Of a stretch of 64,000 nucleotides of DNA, positions 11,383 through 21,619 are shown piece by piece. The translations under genes were made by a program, and so were the position numbers. The stretch's first letter is position 1. Each line of letters begins with the position of its first letter. The stretch covers positions 1-64,000 of the forward strand of contig MU623404.1 of NCBI GenBank assembly GCA_025201765.1. Direction: 5' to 3'. Origin of the DNA: Daldinia sp. FL1419. Its lineage: Eukaryota; Ascomycota; Sordariomycetes; Xylariales; Hypoxylaceae. A model generated the notes under the pieces. The model did no database searches and was not told the DNA's origin. It was given only the letters and a program-made list of their open reading frames with translations.

Positions 11383-14300
11383 TCATCTAAAGAAGCTACG
11401 AATGCTAGACGACATCAATCCTTTGTTGATGGCGCCAACTCTTGCCCATTTATTGTGCGTAGGCCGAACGCTAGTTAATGTTTCGTGTAGATGATGTTTC
11501 GCTCCAAGTCCGTGATAAATAGCGTCTTCATCCCCAATGGACGACGGCTCAGACCCTGCTGATAGTGTTGTTTGCCTGCTATCCCGCCGAGCGTGCCTAG
11601 ACGATGGGGATGATTGTAAAGTGTGAGCGCTCAATTCATCTTCCAGCCAGTCTAGGTCAAGTTTCAACGGCTCAAGTTTCATCGTTCCTGGTTGTGTGAA
11701 TGCATCGATTGTTGATGAAATATCCGAGTTGGTGTTATTAGCATGCTCGGTCTCGTCCCGAATCATCGGAAGCCTTGGTTTGATATCCCCATCGATCGTA
11801 CTAACCCTAAGTAGTCTAGACTTTGGCTTGTCGCCGTTCAGACGAGCAAGATTATCAACAGAGCCGCTGAAATGAGGGAGCTCTTCTTCGCTCGATTTTG
11901 GTACGCTGGCGGTGCTCGTAGAACGTTTCGCGAAAGAGCTAGTAATGCTTGCGACGCTCAACTTTCGCATAACAGTCGAAGCTGAGCTACGGACGAGGTG
12001 TTCGCTTTTTGATCGATACGTTATCCCGGGAAAAGGCAACACCTTCCGACTCCAGACATCTGCTAACAAAGCTTCAAGACGAGCCCGCTCTCCTCGCGAG
12101 GGGGCAAGAACGGGAATACGGGAATTGGTAGTCAGCAGCGATTGAGAACGATTGATTTGTGGCGGGATTGACGATGAATTATCCTTCATCGTACTTGTAT
12201 TTTTAAGTATAACCTGACACAGTGGCGATTTCGGCCCAACAGTAGTGGCTCTATGAATGGAAAGACGACGAGCAACAGTGCCTTAGGTCTAAATTAGAAG
12301 ATGCTCTTGATATCGAGCTATGGATCCTGTACTTACCTGGTTTTCCAAAAATTGTTCCAAGACTCTTTATGTCTAGGGAGATTGAGCTATAAAATATTGG
12401 TTCTGATAAGTCATACGATTCAATTGAGTTATGTCGTGTAAGACGACTGCGCCACTCATGTTCTTCTTTTGGAGAACAAGCCGTCATAATAATTTCGTAA
12501 AGCTGATGATCACATTCAAAAACGAGCTTCCATGAAAAGGGGGCAGTGTGACATTGAAGGCCTGGACTTGATTAGCATCCCGAGGACGAAACAAACATTA
12601 TAAGCTAAGGGAAACCTACCTCGTCCATTGTCCACTTCTTCAACCTTAATATCATTGAGACTAATACAAGCCTGTATGGTGTATATCTGATCCACCCGGC
12701 TAGCTGTAGCAAGACATAAGCAGTCTTTGTAGAGGAGCGTAACCATATACGCGCCATCCGCGCCGTCTTTAGTCTGCCAGCACACGTGTAGCGCGCCACA
12801 CAGACGTATGTGCCCTAAGGAACGAATAGCTGTCTTCGAAGCCGCATCTAGTTTCTGCTACGCACTTAGAAATGAATACCACTATAAGGGCTAGTCTTAC
12901 ATACTTGATTTGGGAATACAAGTCGGTCCTGAAGTAACCAAGTTTGCTCCATTATGGTTTTCATTCGTGGATCATCGGCGGCTCGGTTGATCTCGGCCGT
13001 AGCTTCACGTAGCCGAATGAGGACATTCTCAATTTCCATATGTGAACTTGGACAATCACACACGGGCGTATATTTCAGAAGTTCAGCAAAAAGTAAAGGA
13101 TATCTGCATATCCTTTGGATTGGCTTCTTGTCGTTAGCCAAGTTTTTGGGAAAAAAAAGTAACAGTGTCGCTCACCTTAACCAAGAGATCGCCAATAGTC
13201 AAGGATTTCCTGGAATGGTCGAGATGATAGTTGGTTGCGCCTAACGAGGCCGCTAATGCCTCAAGCCCTTTTTGATAGGTCTCCCATTCGGGTAGCGTTC
13301 GATGAGCAGAAGCAACGTCCTTGATCATCATCTCATATTTCGCACCATATTCTTCATATATGAAGAACCGATTCATCTGCTAGAATATTAGTAAAGCTGC
13401 GAGGCTCATCTATAATAAGACGACAATATAACACCACTAAGAAATTGTGCACGTACCCTCTTGCCAAACACATGAGCTACCTCGGCCGCAATAGCTGGTT
13501 CAGCTACCACACTAGGCATATTCTGGAGCCAACTGTAAGTGCCCACATTTTCCTCCGGAGTAGAGTCCAGGCTTTGCCAGCGTTTATGGGCTTTAGAAGA
13601 GGGCGGTTTTGGGGTAACCGGAATGCGTTCGGGTTGTGTATACTCGGAGTTAGGTACCACCCGATGAAGTTCGCCGAGAATCTCCTCGTGTAACTCAACA
13701 ATATCTGTTAGATTACGGTTGATGGAAGAGCGGAGGCCTATATGCGGTGACGGTAAAGATGCCAAAATGGTGACATAAACCTGAGTCAAATTAGAGCTTG
13801 GAACTGAATATATCGGCAAGGCTAGCACATACGTTCATGAGGAACTTGACATCTCCAATATAACTTTCTTCCGTGTTGATTATCTCCTCTAGAATACGCC
13901 GCCTCTGAAGTAACCGTTCTGTGACAGCTGGGTCATTTGATACCGTTCTCTCAAGGCACGTGCTGTCTTCAGAGTACCGTGGTCCCGATGTCGATCCTCT
14001 GCTACTTAGATCTGCCCTGCTATGGCCTGACGATCGTGCAGTATGTCTCCTTGGTCGAGTGACAACGCTAGCGCTCGCAAGGCTGACGCTGGCGCTTCTG
14101 ACACCGGTAACAAATCCGAAAGAGGAACCAGAAAGAGACTTTCTGTGGCCGTCGGTAGATAAAGTCTCATATTCGAGTGAGTTTTCTGAGAATTCGGGAA
14201 AAGACTCGGATCGACGATGACTGCGGCGGGTGACGGGACGATGTGCTCGCTTGTGTAAGTTCTTCATCCACTTGTGAAATGGGCCTACTGGCGGTGAAGG

Positions 14301-14615
14301 AGTTTCCGAGTACCCAATGTTGGATCCATCGTTTTCGAAAGTAAGCTTAGGAAATCCATTTGAACGTGTCGTTTCTTCTTCGTTGTTCTCTAAAGTTAAA
14401 CCAAGGGCAGCTATATTATCCAACGTTTTCCAAGCTTCTTCGCAGTCGTTACGAAATACATCGGGATCCTCAAAGCTTAGACCTAGATCAGGGGCGGTTC
14501 GATTCAGCTTAAGAGCTGTTGTCCAATTGGGTTGGTTGGTAACGCGTAGGGAGCTAGTGTGAGAGGTGTGTGAACAAGGTCGAAGAGAATCGTTGTTTAA
14601 GACGGCTAGGGGCAT
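11383..14615 (-). CDS. Rho guanine nucleotide exchange factor (DH-PH)
   Basis: Seven coding exons on the minus strand: 14615-13833, 13780-13457, 13379-13176, 13123-12905, 12854-12620, 12561-12337 and 12281-11383. All joins are in frame and give 962 residues. The N-terminus is Ser/Arg-rich and probably disordered. The Dbl-homology domain starts at RRILEEIINTEESYIGDVKFLMN (about 237-261) and runs through RQMNRFFIYEEYGAKYE and PIQRICRYPLLFAELLKYTP (about 438-457). A PH-like region follows (HIRLCGALHVCWQTK to SWKLVFECDHQLYEIIM, about 520-620), then a Ser-rich tail. DH-PH proteins activate Rho-family GTPases to control polarity and actin. The segment between DH helices is long and contains a Pro/Ser-rich linker. 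The first exon could start 18 codons earlier at 14669, but MPLAVLNN at 14615 reads better. Which GTPase it serves cannot be told from sequence. Confidence 0.9.
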
Positions 14616-16147
14616 GGTGATGAAGAAAGCGGGCCAAGAAATGCGGACCAAGAAAAAGTGAAGATGCAAAAATTGTCACCCAAGACACCAAAACCAACCG
14701 GCTAGGACTCGATTCAAAACATAATGATCAACAACAACAACGACAAGAGGAACTATGTAGTAGTGGTAGATGAGTTGGAAGACGACGTGTCTCCCCTTAG
14801 GAGCATGGTTGATGCAGGCGATACTGCAAGTTGGGACATGCAGTACCCTTGGTTTATTGGTAGACAGAAAGAGAAACAGAGACAGAAGACGGGGACTTTC
14901 TCGAACGAGTGACAGCAGGGCTAACTTCGAGCCTGCGAAGGAAAGAAGTGAATAACTAGCGAATGGGCGGTGGGATTGGAGGGGATAGAGCAAAGCAAAA
15001 CAATTTGCTTGTAAAAGCTAGTTAAGATTTGCTAACTAAGCTTAGTTGACTAACCTAGGTATTCGTACCTAGTTAGTTAAAAAAAGATTATATATAAAAA
15101 AAATAAAAAAAAACAATTGCTGCTACTACTACTACTTTGTATGTATGTAGGTAGTCGTGTAGCTAATATGGAAGTAAACAATTAATAAGAAGGGTTAAAA
15201 ATTGGCTGGCCGCAAGCAGCTCCTTCCTACCTGCGTCTCGGACGAAGTTTCGTAAATATTCAATCGGGTGGTTTCGATGTTTATGAAGTGACACGACTTT
15301 TGCTAGTTAACTTTAGCGTATCTAACCTACCTTAGTAGGTACCTACCTACCTACCTAAGCCTATTCTACCTAAACTAGCTCAACCCAGGTACAATACAAT
15401 ACAATACCAAAAGCCCATAATCTATTGCCCATTACCTATGCCAGTACGCCCATAACGTACACTAGTAGGCGTACCTAGACGAACCTAACCTAGGCGCGCA
15501 GCAGCTTCATCAAGCTACCTGGCCTGGCCAGACCTGGCAGACCTGGTCTAACCCGTGGTGACACAACTAGAGAGCTGCGTCATATAACCAACCCTGGTAA
15601 CAAGCGACATTCCGATGTGCAAAATAATGATCCACATATTTGCATTTTCGTAAGTTATGCTGTCATTCATCTAAGATCATATATAATTCGAATGATTCTT
15701 GTTTGAATGATATCATGGTATAATAAGGGTGGGTATGAAAACGAAGCTGAGAGGGATGAGTAAGAAACAGAGAAATATACGAACCTCGCGATGCGTGCAT
15801 GCATCTATCACACCTTTAAACAATCTGAATACGACTTTTTGGTGCACAAGAATGGACACCGCGGTGAGTCGGGTGCAACCTTGGCCAACCATGCCAGCCA
15901 TTCCACCCAACCATCCGCTATCCGCGTTCCAATGAATCCAATGAGATGTGCACTGCATGTACCTAAGGGGATGTTTTGTTGCATAAGCATGGAAAAACTT
16001 ATGGGGGGTAAGCATAAGCATCAGCTGTGTGTTCTTGGGGTACTGCTTAACTTATCCCCACCAAAATTTGGCTTATTTGCAGTTCCACAATACTTTTTCA
16101 TGCATCCAATAAACATTAATCAATCCGCTTAAATTTTTCTAAAAGCG

Positions 16148-16171
16148 AAAAGCACCTCAAAAGGTGCTTTT
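16148..16171. repeat. perfect hairpin inside the MITE
   Basis: AAAAGCACCT and AGGTGCTTTT form a perfect 10-bp stem around a four-base CAAA loop, in the middle of the element at 15963-16620. Confidence 0.85.
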
Positions 16172-16210
16172 CAACTCGCTTATTTTGATTTTAGAGCTTT
16201 AATGCCCTGT

Positions 16211-16304
16211 ATTACAGCATGTTTAGTGGTTGAATTAACTACAGTATGTTTAGTGGTTGAATTACAGCATATTTAGTGGTTGAATTACAGTACATTTAAT
16301 AATA
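16211..16304. repeat. ~23-bp minisatellite inside the MITE
   Basis: Units of the form ATTACAGCATGTTTAGTGG plus TTGA occur at 16211, 16234 (with a 4-base insertion) and 16261, followed by a decayed unit at 16284. A further decayed relative (AATTATAGCGCATTTAATGG) begins near 16338. Confidence 0.8.
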
Positions 16305-16903
16305 CCTAAAATTTTTATTATAGTGTATCTATGTGCTATAATTATAGCGCATTTAATGGTTATTAAATATGCTAAATATGTAATTACAGCGGGTAGCGGC
16401 AGCGAGGTTGCGAATAGCTTCAAAATAGCTTCAATAAGCATAAACTAATAAGCTATAGGCTCCAAACGTTCCGTAGCTTATGAAAATTGAGGTAAGCGTT
16501 GATTCGTCAAAAATATAGTGGGTATCGCCCCACAATCGAGCCATATTTCAGCAGCTTATGTGTCAAGGTTGGCACGAGCCATAAGCAAAGCACCGCTTAT
16601 GCAACATAACATCCCCTAAGTATTTTATCGATAGGCTAATGATTTGATTGGACATGGACCACACAACCTTGATCCTGAGAGTAAAGACGAGGCATCTGCA
16701 AGGCTGGCCAATCAAAACCCACTAGCTGTGAAAAATTCGCTTAATTCTTTTTCCCACCATCTGCCCCACACCCACAAACCCGCCCGCTCAATTGCAAAAT
16801 CTGTTAAAACTTTGGCTGGGACTTTTTCCCATCTTCTCTTTCTCCCAACCGCGAAATTTACTAACCCAACAGCCATCACTCACCACCACAAACACCTTCC
16901 GAG

Positions 16904-17620
16904 ATGGCAAAGGAAGCGCCAGCCCGTTCCGGGCTCACCATCGGTCTCAACCGCGGCCATGTAAGATGATAACCACCCGCCTTCATTCTCTTTTCTTTTT
17001 CCCGAAAGAAAAAAAAAAGAATATGCGAAAGATACAAGAGTCGTTTCCGCCCGTCTCACCTCGTGGAGGATCTCTGCTCTTGCAATTCAATGCTTTCTTC
17101 TTTCGCAAATGCAGTATAGCAGACGATGGACAATGGGCTGACTTTTGGATTCCGTTCTGGTAATTATAGAAAACCACCGCTCGCGTCGTCAAGCCTCGTG
17201 TTTCGCGAACCAAGGGCCACCTAAGCAAGCGCACTGCTTTCGTCCGTGACATCGTCAAGGAGGTTGCCGGGTAAGTCATTCTCACATTTACATCCTTTAG
17301 GCATCTCTGCTACTCGAGATTGAATAATCGGAGGACGGCAATGGAGCACCATCGTTCCTATCAGTATCGCTAGATTGCTAACATTTCACCTCACTACAGT
17401 CTTGCCCCCTACGAGCGCCGAGTCATTGAACTGCTACGAAACAGCAAGGACAAGCGAGCCCGTAAGCTAGCCAAGAAGCGGGTACGCATACCTCTCATCC
17501 TCCCATCTCATACATTACGATACTAATTAAATCCTTTAGCTCGGTACCTTCGGCCGTGCCAAGAAGAAGGTTGACGAGCTCCAGCGCGTCATCGCCGAGT
17601 CCCGCAGAGCCGGTCACTAA
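16904..17620 (+). CDS. RPL36: 60S ribosomal protein eL36
   Basis: Four exons, 16904-16960, 17170-17270, 17400-17481 and 17540-17620, give 106 residues. The protein begins MAKEAPARSGLTIGLNRGH and continues KTTARVVKPRVSRTKGHLSK, VRDIVKEVAG, LAPYERRVIELLRNSKDKRA and LGTFGRAKKKVDELQRVIAE, ending RRAGH. These are hallmark eL36 segments. It is a structural component of the large cytosolic ribosomal subunit. Introns have GTAAGA/GTAAGT/GTACGC donors and TATAG/CAG/TTTAG acceptors. The first intron is long (209 bp), common in fungal ribosomal protein genes. A pyrimidine-rich leader with CACCACCACAAACACC precedes the ATG. Confidence 0.97.
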
Positions 17621-18040
17621 ACGACATGATGTCACCTGGAATTATGGCGATTTAATGGAGGCGCCGAGGGAATACGGGACACAAAAGAAAGGAAGCAAAA
17701 CCGTTCGGCATGAGGTCTGGCGTCCGTCTTTCTCGGCATGAATGAACATTTACGGAGGATCGGTACGGACATTGATAGCTAGTGCTGTCATAGCCATAGC
17801 CATTTCCTGAAATCCCAAACAAGCCTACGATACCAATAAGGAAAAAATACCTGGGAACCTTGATTTGGCAAGCCAAATTATATTCATTTTCATGACCTTA
17901 AAGGCTAATGCTTCGTGATTATGATCGTAGTGCTATGTGAACAGTCCATGATGATGCTACCTGAACTCCAAGCGGATGTGGATACCCTAATTCTAACATC
18001 AGAATATAAAAAACATTATTCATTATAGCATCCATCCTTT
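17621..18040. other. short convergent intergenic spacer
   Basis: 3' flanks of the convergent eL36 and UBX-domain genes. No other feature seen. Confidence 0.6.
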
Positions 18041-19579
18041 TCACTTTTTCCCAAATCCCTTTAGCCACTTTGGTTTCTTAAATGTAGACCCATCACCCTC
18101 ATTCCTTGGCTTAGGTGCAGGGATCGATATGTTAGCAGCGCCAGAGCTCGCCTCGTCCTCAGCCGCAACGTCAGGGACTTCGGGGATAACCATCTTCTGT
18201 GCGTGACCGGCAGCGCTGCTCTTCAAGAAGGGCTGCTTCCGAACCTCAGTAGGGACCTTGTCATCCCACATGAAGTTAACCAACGTGTTAGAACTCAAGC
18301 GGTATCCGCCGATAAGTTTACTCGCAGGGCTGCTATCGTCTTTGATTGTCGTCTTTCCGGGAGGTAAGACTAATTTAAACGGCACCGTCTCGTTCGCCAT
18401 GATTTTCCTGATCTCGGCGTATAGTGTTGCGCCGGTGTCGTCGGGACCAAAGGGCCATTCTGCTGAGAAGTTGTCCGGGAAGCGGACTTTGATTTTGATG
18501 GATTTGACGGCTGCTACTCTGGCTGCTTCCGCGGCGGCCTTTTCCTCGAGTTCCTTGTCCGAGAGAAGACGCCTGTTTTCGCCGGCGGTCTTGAGGAGCC
18601 TTTGATGGGCCTGGGCATGCTCGATCCGAGGCGCAAAGGCTTCGTCAGATTCTTCCCGTAGGGCGGCGGCTGGTGTGCCTGAGGTGGGAGCGGAGAAGAT
18701 GGTGACAGGGCGGTTATCAGCGGATGGGGTGTCGACGTCCATAGCATCGCCCGCCGGAGGCGCCTGAGCCGCGGCAGGAGGTTCTGTGCTATCGTCTTGA
18801 ATTGCTCCAGGGGCGTCTGTCTCTAGCTTCTCTGCTTCGGGAGCACTCGCTACATTATCCGAAGGCGGCACATCAGTCGAGGGGGCGGCTTCTTCCTTCG
18901 CCGCAGCCTCGCTCTTAGCCTCCTCCGCCTTCTGCTGGTTCGCTTCCTCGGTCTTAAAGTACTGACTCATCTCTCCCATAGCGTCCACCAACGTCTTGTC
19001 CGTCTTCTGAAAAGACAAGCGTACAAGAACACCTCCCGAGTTGTAGCCCAGCTGCGATAGAGTCTTCTGGAAGTCTGCGAAGGCTGACAGCGTCCTGTTC
19101 TCGATCGTTAGGACCGGAGTCTCATAGTACAACTGTCCACTACCCGCAGCAGCTCCATTATTCGTTTGCGCGACGCCCCTCGCTGTGATGTTGAGGTTCT
19201 TTCCCTGGCTCGACTTGCCGCTCTCGAACTGGCGCAACACCTGCCATATCGTAAGATCGCTCGGTAGCTTCTCCGTGACCCGACCAGAAGGCGGGAACAA
19301 GTTTGACTCAGGTGCGGGGAGCTGCAAGGCGACGTTAATGGCAGAGGGAGTATTGGAGCGGGCGATGAGTTCGAGCTTTGCGCCCGGCGGTAGACCCGAG
19401 GTTCGCCATGTCTGGGAGAGATCCAGCTGCTTTTGCTTGTACTTGAATAAGTATTTGTCGGAGGGGACTTTGAGCTTCCCGCAAGCTTGCTCTAAGACAT
19501 CTGTCAAATAGGTTCCAGGATTGACCTTAATGGTCACCTGTTTAAGGTCGGTCCCCACGACCTTGACGTTGGTCGCCAT
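18041..19579 (-). CDS. UBX4: TUG/UBX-domain protein (Ubx4/ASPL family), Cdc48 cofactor
   Basis: Single exon, 512 residues. The N-terminus MATNVKVVGTDLKQVTIKVN to KLELIARSN (about 5-75) is a TUG-UBL1 ubiquitin-like domain. A second conserved stretch (LTIWQVLRQFESG, YYETPVLTIENR, about 100-205) is typical of the ASPL/TUG family. A Glu/Ala/Pro-rich linker follows, then a UBX domain near 355-440 (IKIKVRFPDNFSAEWPFGPDD, LYAEIRKIMANETVPFKL, LVNFMWDD). UBX proteins recruit the Cdc48/p97 AAA ATPase to ubiquitinated substrates or membranes; yeast Ubx4 acts in ER-associated degradation and Cdc48 handling. The C-terminus is basic (KPKWLKGFGKK). It is divergently arranged with PUP3. Confidence 0.93.
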   Translation of the reverse strand: MATNVKVVGTDLKQVTIKVNPGTYLTDVLEQACGKLKVPSDKYLFKYKQKQLDLSQTWRTSGLPPGAKLELIARSNTPSAINVALQLPAPESNLFPPSGRVTEKLPSDLTIWQVLRQFESGKSSQGKNLNITARGVAQTNNGAAAGSGQLYYETPVLTIENRTLSAFADFQKTLSQLGYNSGGVLVRLSFQKTDKTLVDAMGEMSQYFKTEEANQQKAEEAKSEAAAKEEAAPSTDVPPSDNVASAPEAEKLETDAPGAIQDDSTEPPAAAQAPPAGDAMDVDTPSADNRPVTIFSAPTSGTPAAALREESDEAFAPRIEHAQAHQRLLKTAGENRRLLSDKELEEKAAAEAARVAAVKSIKIKVRFPDNFSAEWPFGPDDTGATLYAEIRKIMANETVPFKLVLPPGKTTIKDDSSPASKLIGGYRLSSNTLVNFMWDDKVPTEVRKQPFLKSSAAGHAQKMVIPEVPDVAAEDEASSGAANISIPAPKPRNEGDGSTFKKPKWLKGFGKK

Positions 19580-20399
19580 ATGTTGTAGGATCTGATCGGC
19601 GATGCTGTGTATTCAGATGTGTAGGTATATATAAATATTAATATATTGCGGGGACGAGGGTTTCTTTATTCCCAGGGTGACTTTTAGAACGCTTTAGACT
19701 TATAAATAATTGAGAAATGGCGATGTGGCTATTTCATTACGAAGGAAGGAAACAGACGCGTTGGACGGCGTTGTGAGTAGAATATGAAAGAATTAACATG
19801 AAAGAATTAATATGTTTGGGTCGTGTAGGTACATGCCACTCTTGTAGGTAGCAGTACGATTACATCAGCCCTTGATATTGGCAGTTGAGTTCTAGGCGGC
19901 TCGTAGCTTCCCTCACTCATGGATTGATGGAATGGAGGGGCAGGCGGAGCACGTTTTCTATCGGTACGATGTACAAATGTACTTATCTAGTGTCCAATAG
20001 GTGCAAAAGTACATATAGGTATTATGGTTACGTATGTACCTATGTAATCTGCTTGATTAGCCGCCAATTTTCCGAGAGTGATACGGACTTGGCCTGGTCC
20101 GATCTGGAGCTGAAGCTGCCTGCTGCCGCGCCAGACGTGTTTGCCTTGCTGACGCTAACGCTAACGTTATGGTACCTTAAGCTGCCATTCTGCCATTCTG
20201 CCACTGCAGCCAACCTCAAAGCCCGCCCACATCCATTGAGCTATCATCGATTATAGCGAATTGTCACTTGACGGCAAGACCACATCTACGAACCACCAAA
20301 TTCAAACCAACACCCGTTATTATCACTACCCTACCAGGTCGAGCCGTCTTTTTTTTTTTCTTTTTTTTTCTTCCATTTCTTAATATTACAACCGACGCC
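19580..20399. promoter_or_regulatory. shared divergent promoter region (UBX protein / PUP3)
   Basis: 820 bp lie between two divergent start codons, so both promoters must be here. A poly-T run (20349-20371, interrupted by single C) lies just upstream of the PUP3 ATG. TATATAAATATTAATATA lies close to the UBX start (near 19628-19645). No specific factor site is assigned. Confidence 0.5.
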
Positions 20400-21224
20400 A
20401 TGGTAAGCTCCATCCAAGCTCTCAGTTCAAGGAGCAATCTAACTAACATATCCGAATAGTCGTCACCCTTCTCTATAAGTGCGCATCTTCTCTCTCCCTC
20501 TCCTACCAACTCAGCCCGGGTATCGATAATAAATAACTAACCTCGCCAAACGCACAGACGGCGGCGCCTGCGTAGCCATGGTGGGCAAGGACTGCGTCGC
20601 CATAGCCTGCGACTTGCGTCTGGGTCTGCAATCCCTCACCGTATCCAACAACTTCCCCAAGATCTTCCAATACGGCGACGTATTCCTCGGCCTCACTGGC
20701 CTGGCCACCGACGTCTCCACCGTCTCGGATCTCTTCCGGTACAAGGTGAACATGTACCGGCTGCGCGAGGAGCGCAACATCGCACCCACCACCTTCGCCA
20801 ACCTCGTATCTTCCTCCCTGTACGAGCGCCGCTTCGGTCCTTACTTCGTTAGCCCCGTCGTTGCTGGCCTCGAGCCCAAGTCTGGAAAGCCGTTTATCTG
20901 CGGCTTCGACTCCATCGGCTGCATCGATTTCGCTAAGGACTTTATTGTGAGCGGTACCGCTTCCGAGCAGCTCTTTGGCATGTGCGAGAGTTTGTGGGAG
21001 CCCGATCTGGTGAGTGCATCAAATCCGGAAATAATCCTATTGTGAAACGAAAACCATGCTGATATATAACCACAATACAGGGCCCCGAGGATCTATTCGA
21101 GACAATCTCGCAGGCCCTCTTAAGCGCCGTGGACCGAGATGCTCTATCAGGTTGGGGAGCACACGTGTACATTATCGAGAAGGACAAGGTCACCAAGCGA
21201 TTACTAAAGGGCCGACAAGATTAA
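20400..21224 (+). CDS. PUP3: 20S proteasome subunit beta-3
   Basis: Four exons: 20400-20402, 20460-20478, 20558-21009 and 21081-21224, giving 205 residues, the family length. The first coding exon is only the ATG and the second only 19 bases. The splice product MSSPFSINGGACVAMVGKDC matches the conserved N-terminus of beta-3 subunits. Further signature blocks are IACDLRLGLQ, FPKIFQYGDVFLGLTGLATD and SGTASEQLFGMCESLWEPDL. Beta-3 is a non-catalytic, inner-ring structural subunit of the 20S core. The last exon supplies GPEDLFETISQALLSAVDRD and the C-terminus LLKGRQD. Reading through intron 1 would hit a stop after 19 sense codons, so splicing is essential. Confidence 0.96.
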
Positions 21225-21619
21225 AAGACAACCCGTTATCTGGTCCGGTGCTATCTGAGATCTAACGTGTGCTGGATAACTCCATACATCAGGTGGCTAG
21301 TAATCCAAACAGGGCGATTCGGTCGGCTCCATGAATAGATGAGCATGATAAATATCTACCGGAGTAGGACCGATGAGACGTAACGAACAGAGACAGGCAC
21401 ACGATGGCGATAATGGGAAATAGCCCGTTGTTGTACCAATATTATGGTAGTACCTTGAATGAGCTTAAGACGACAAATGCCATGAAATCCGTTATGCAAA
21501 ACAAGTTGTTTTCTCAGTGAATGCATCGTATTTATTTTACATCTATATTGCGCAGACTAATATGCATATGCAGTATGGAACCTCTACTCTAGTTATGTAG
21601 AACTCAGATTTATGTCCCA
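21225..21619. other. convergent intergenic spacer
   Basis: 3' flanks of PUP3 and the Ca2+-ATPase gene. Nothing else recognised. Confidence 0.6.

Larger units (their letters stand above)
15963..16620. mobile_element. putative MITE with terminal inverted repeats
   Basis: The left end (15963-15988, CTAAGGGGATGTTTTGTTGC and on into ATAAGC) is the near-perfect reverse complement of the right end (16595-16620), differing at only two of 26 positions. Subterminal copies of ATAAGC occur inside the left end (AAGCATAAGCA) and near the right end. The interior is AT-rich, has no coding capacity, and carries a hairpin and a minisatellite. Size (~658 bp), TIRs and lack of a transposase fit a non-autonomous DNA transposon. 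I could not find a convincing target-site duplication, so the superfamily is unassigned; repeated subterminal motifs would be compatible with hAT. Confidence 0.7.
14616..16903. other. intergenic region with an inverted-repeat element
   Basis: This stretch separates the divergent RhoGEF and eL36 genes. It contains dense TAGGTACCTACCTA micro-repeats at 15050-15370, then the TIR element at 15963-16620 listed separately. Immediately before the eL36 start lies pyrimidine-rich leader sequence. No protein gene is supported. Confidence 0.6.

Noticed and set aside
16961..17169. possible C/D-box snoRNA in the eL36 first intron
   Set aside because: Only weak matches to box C (ATGAT) and box D (CTGA), no terminal stem; not enough evidence.
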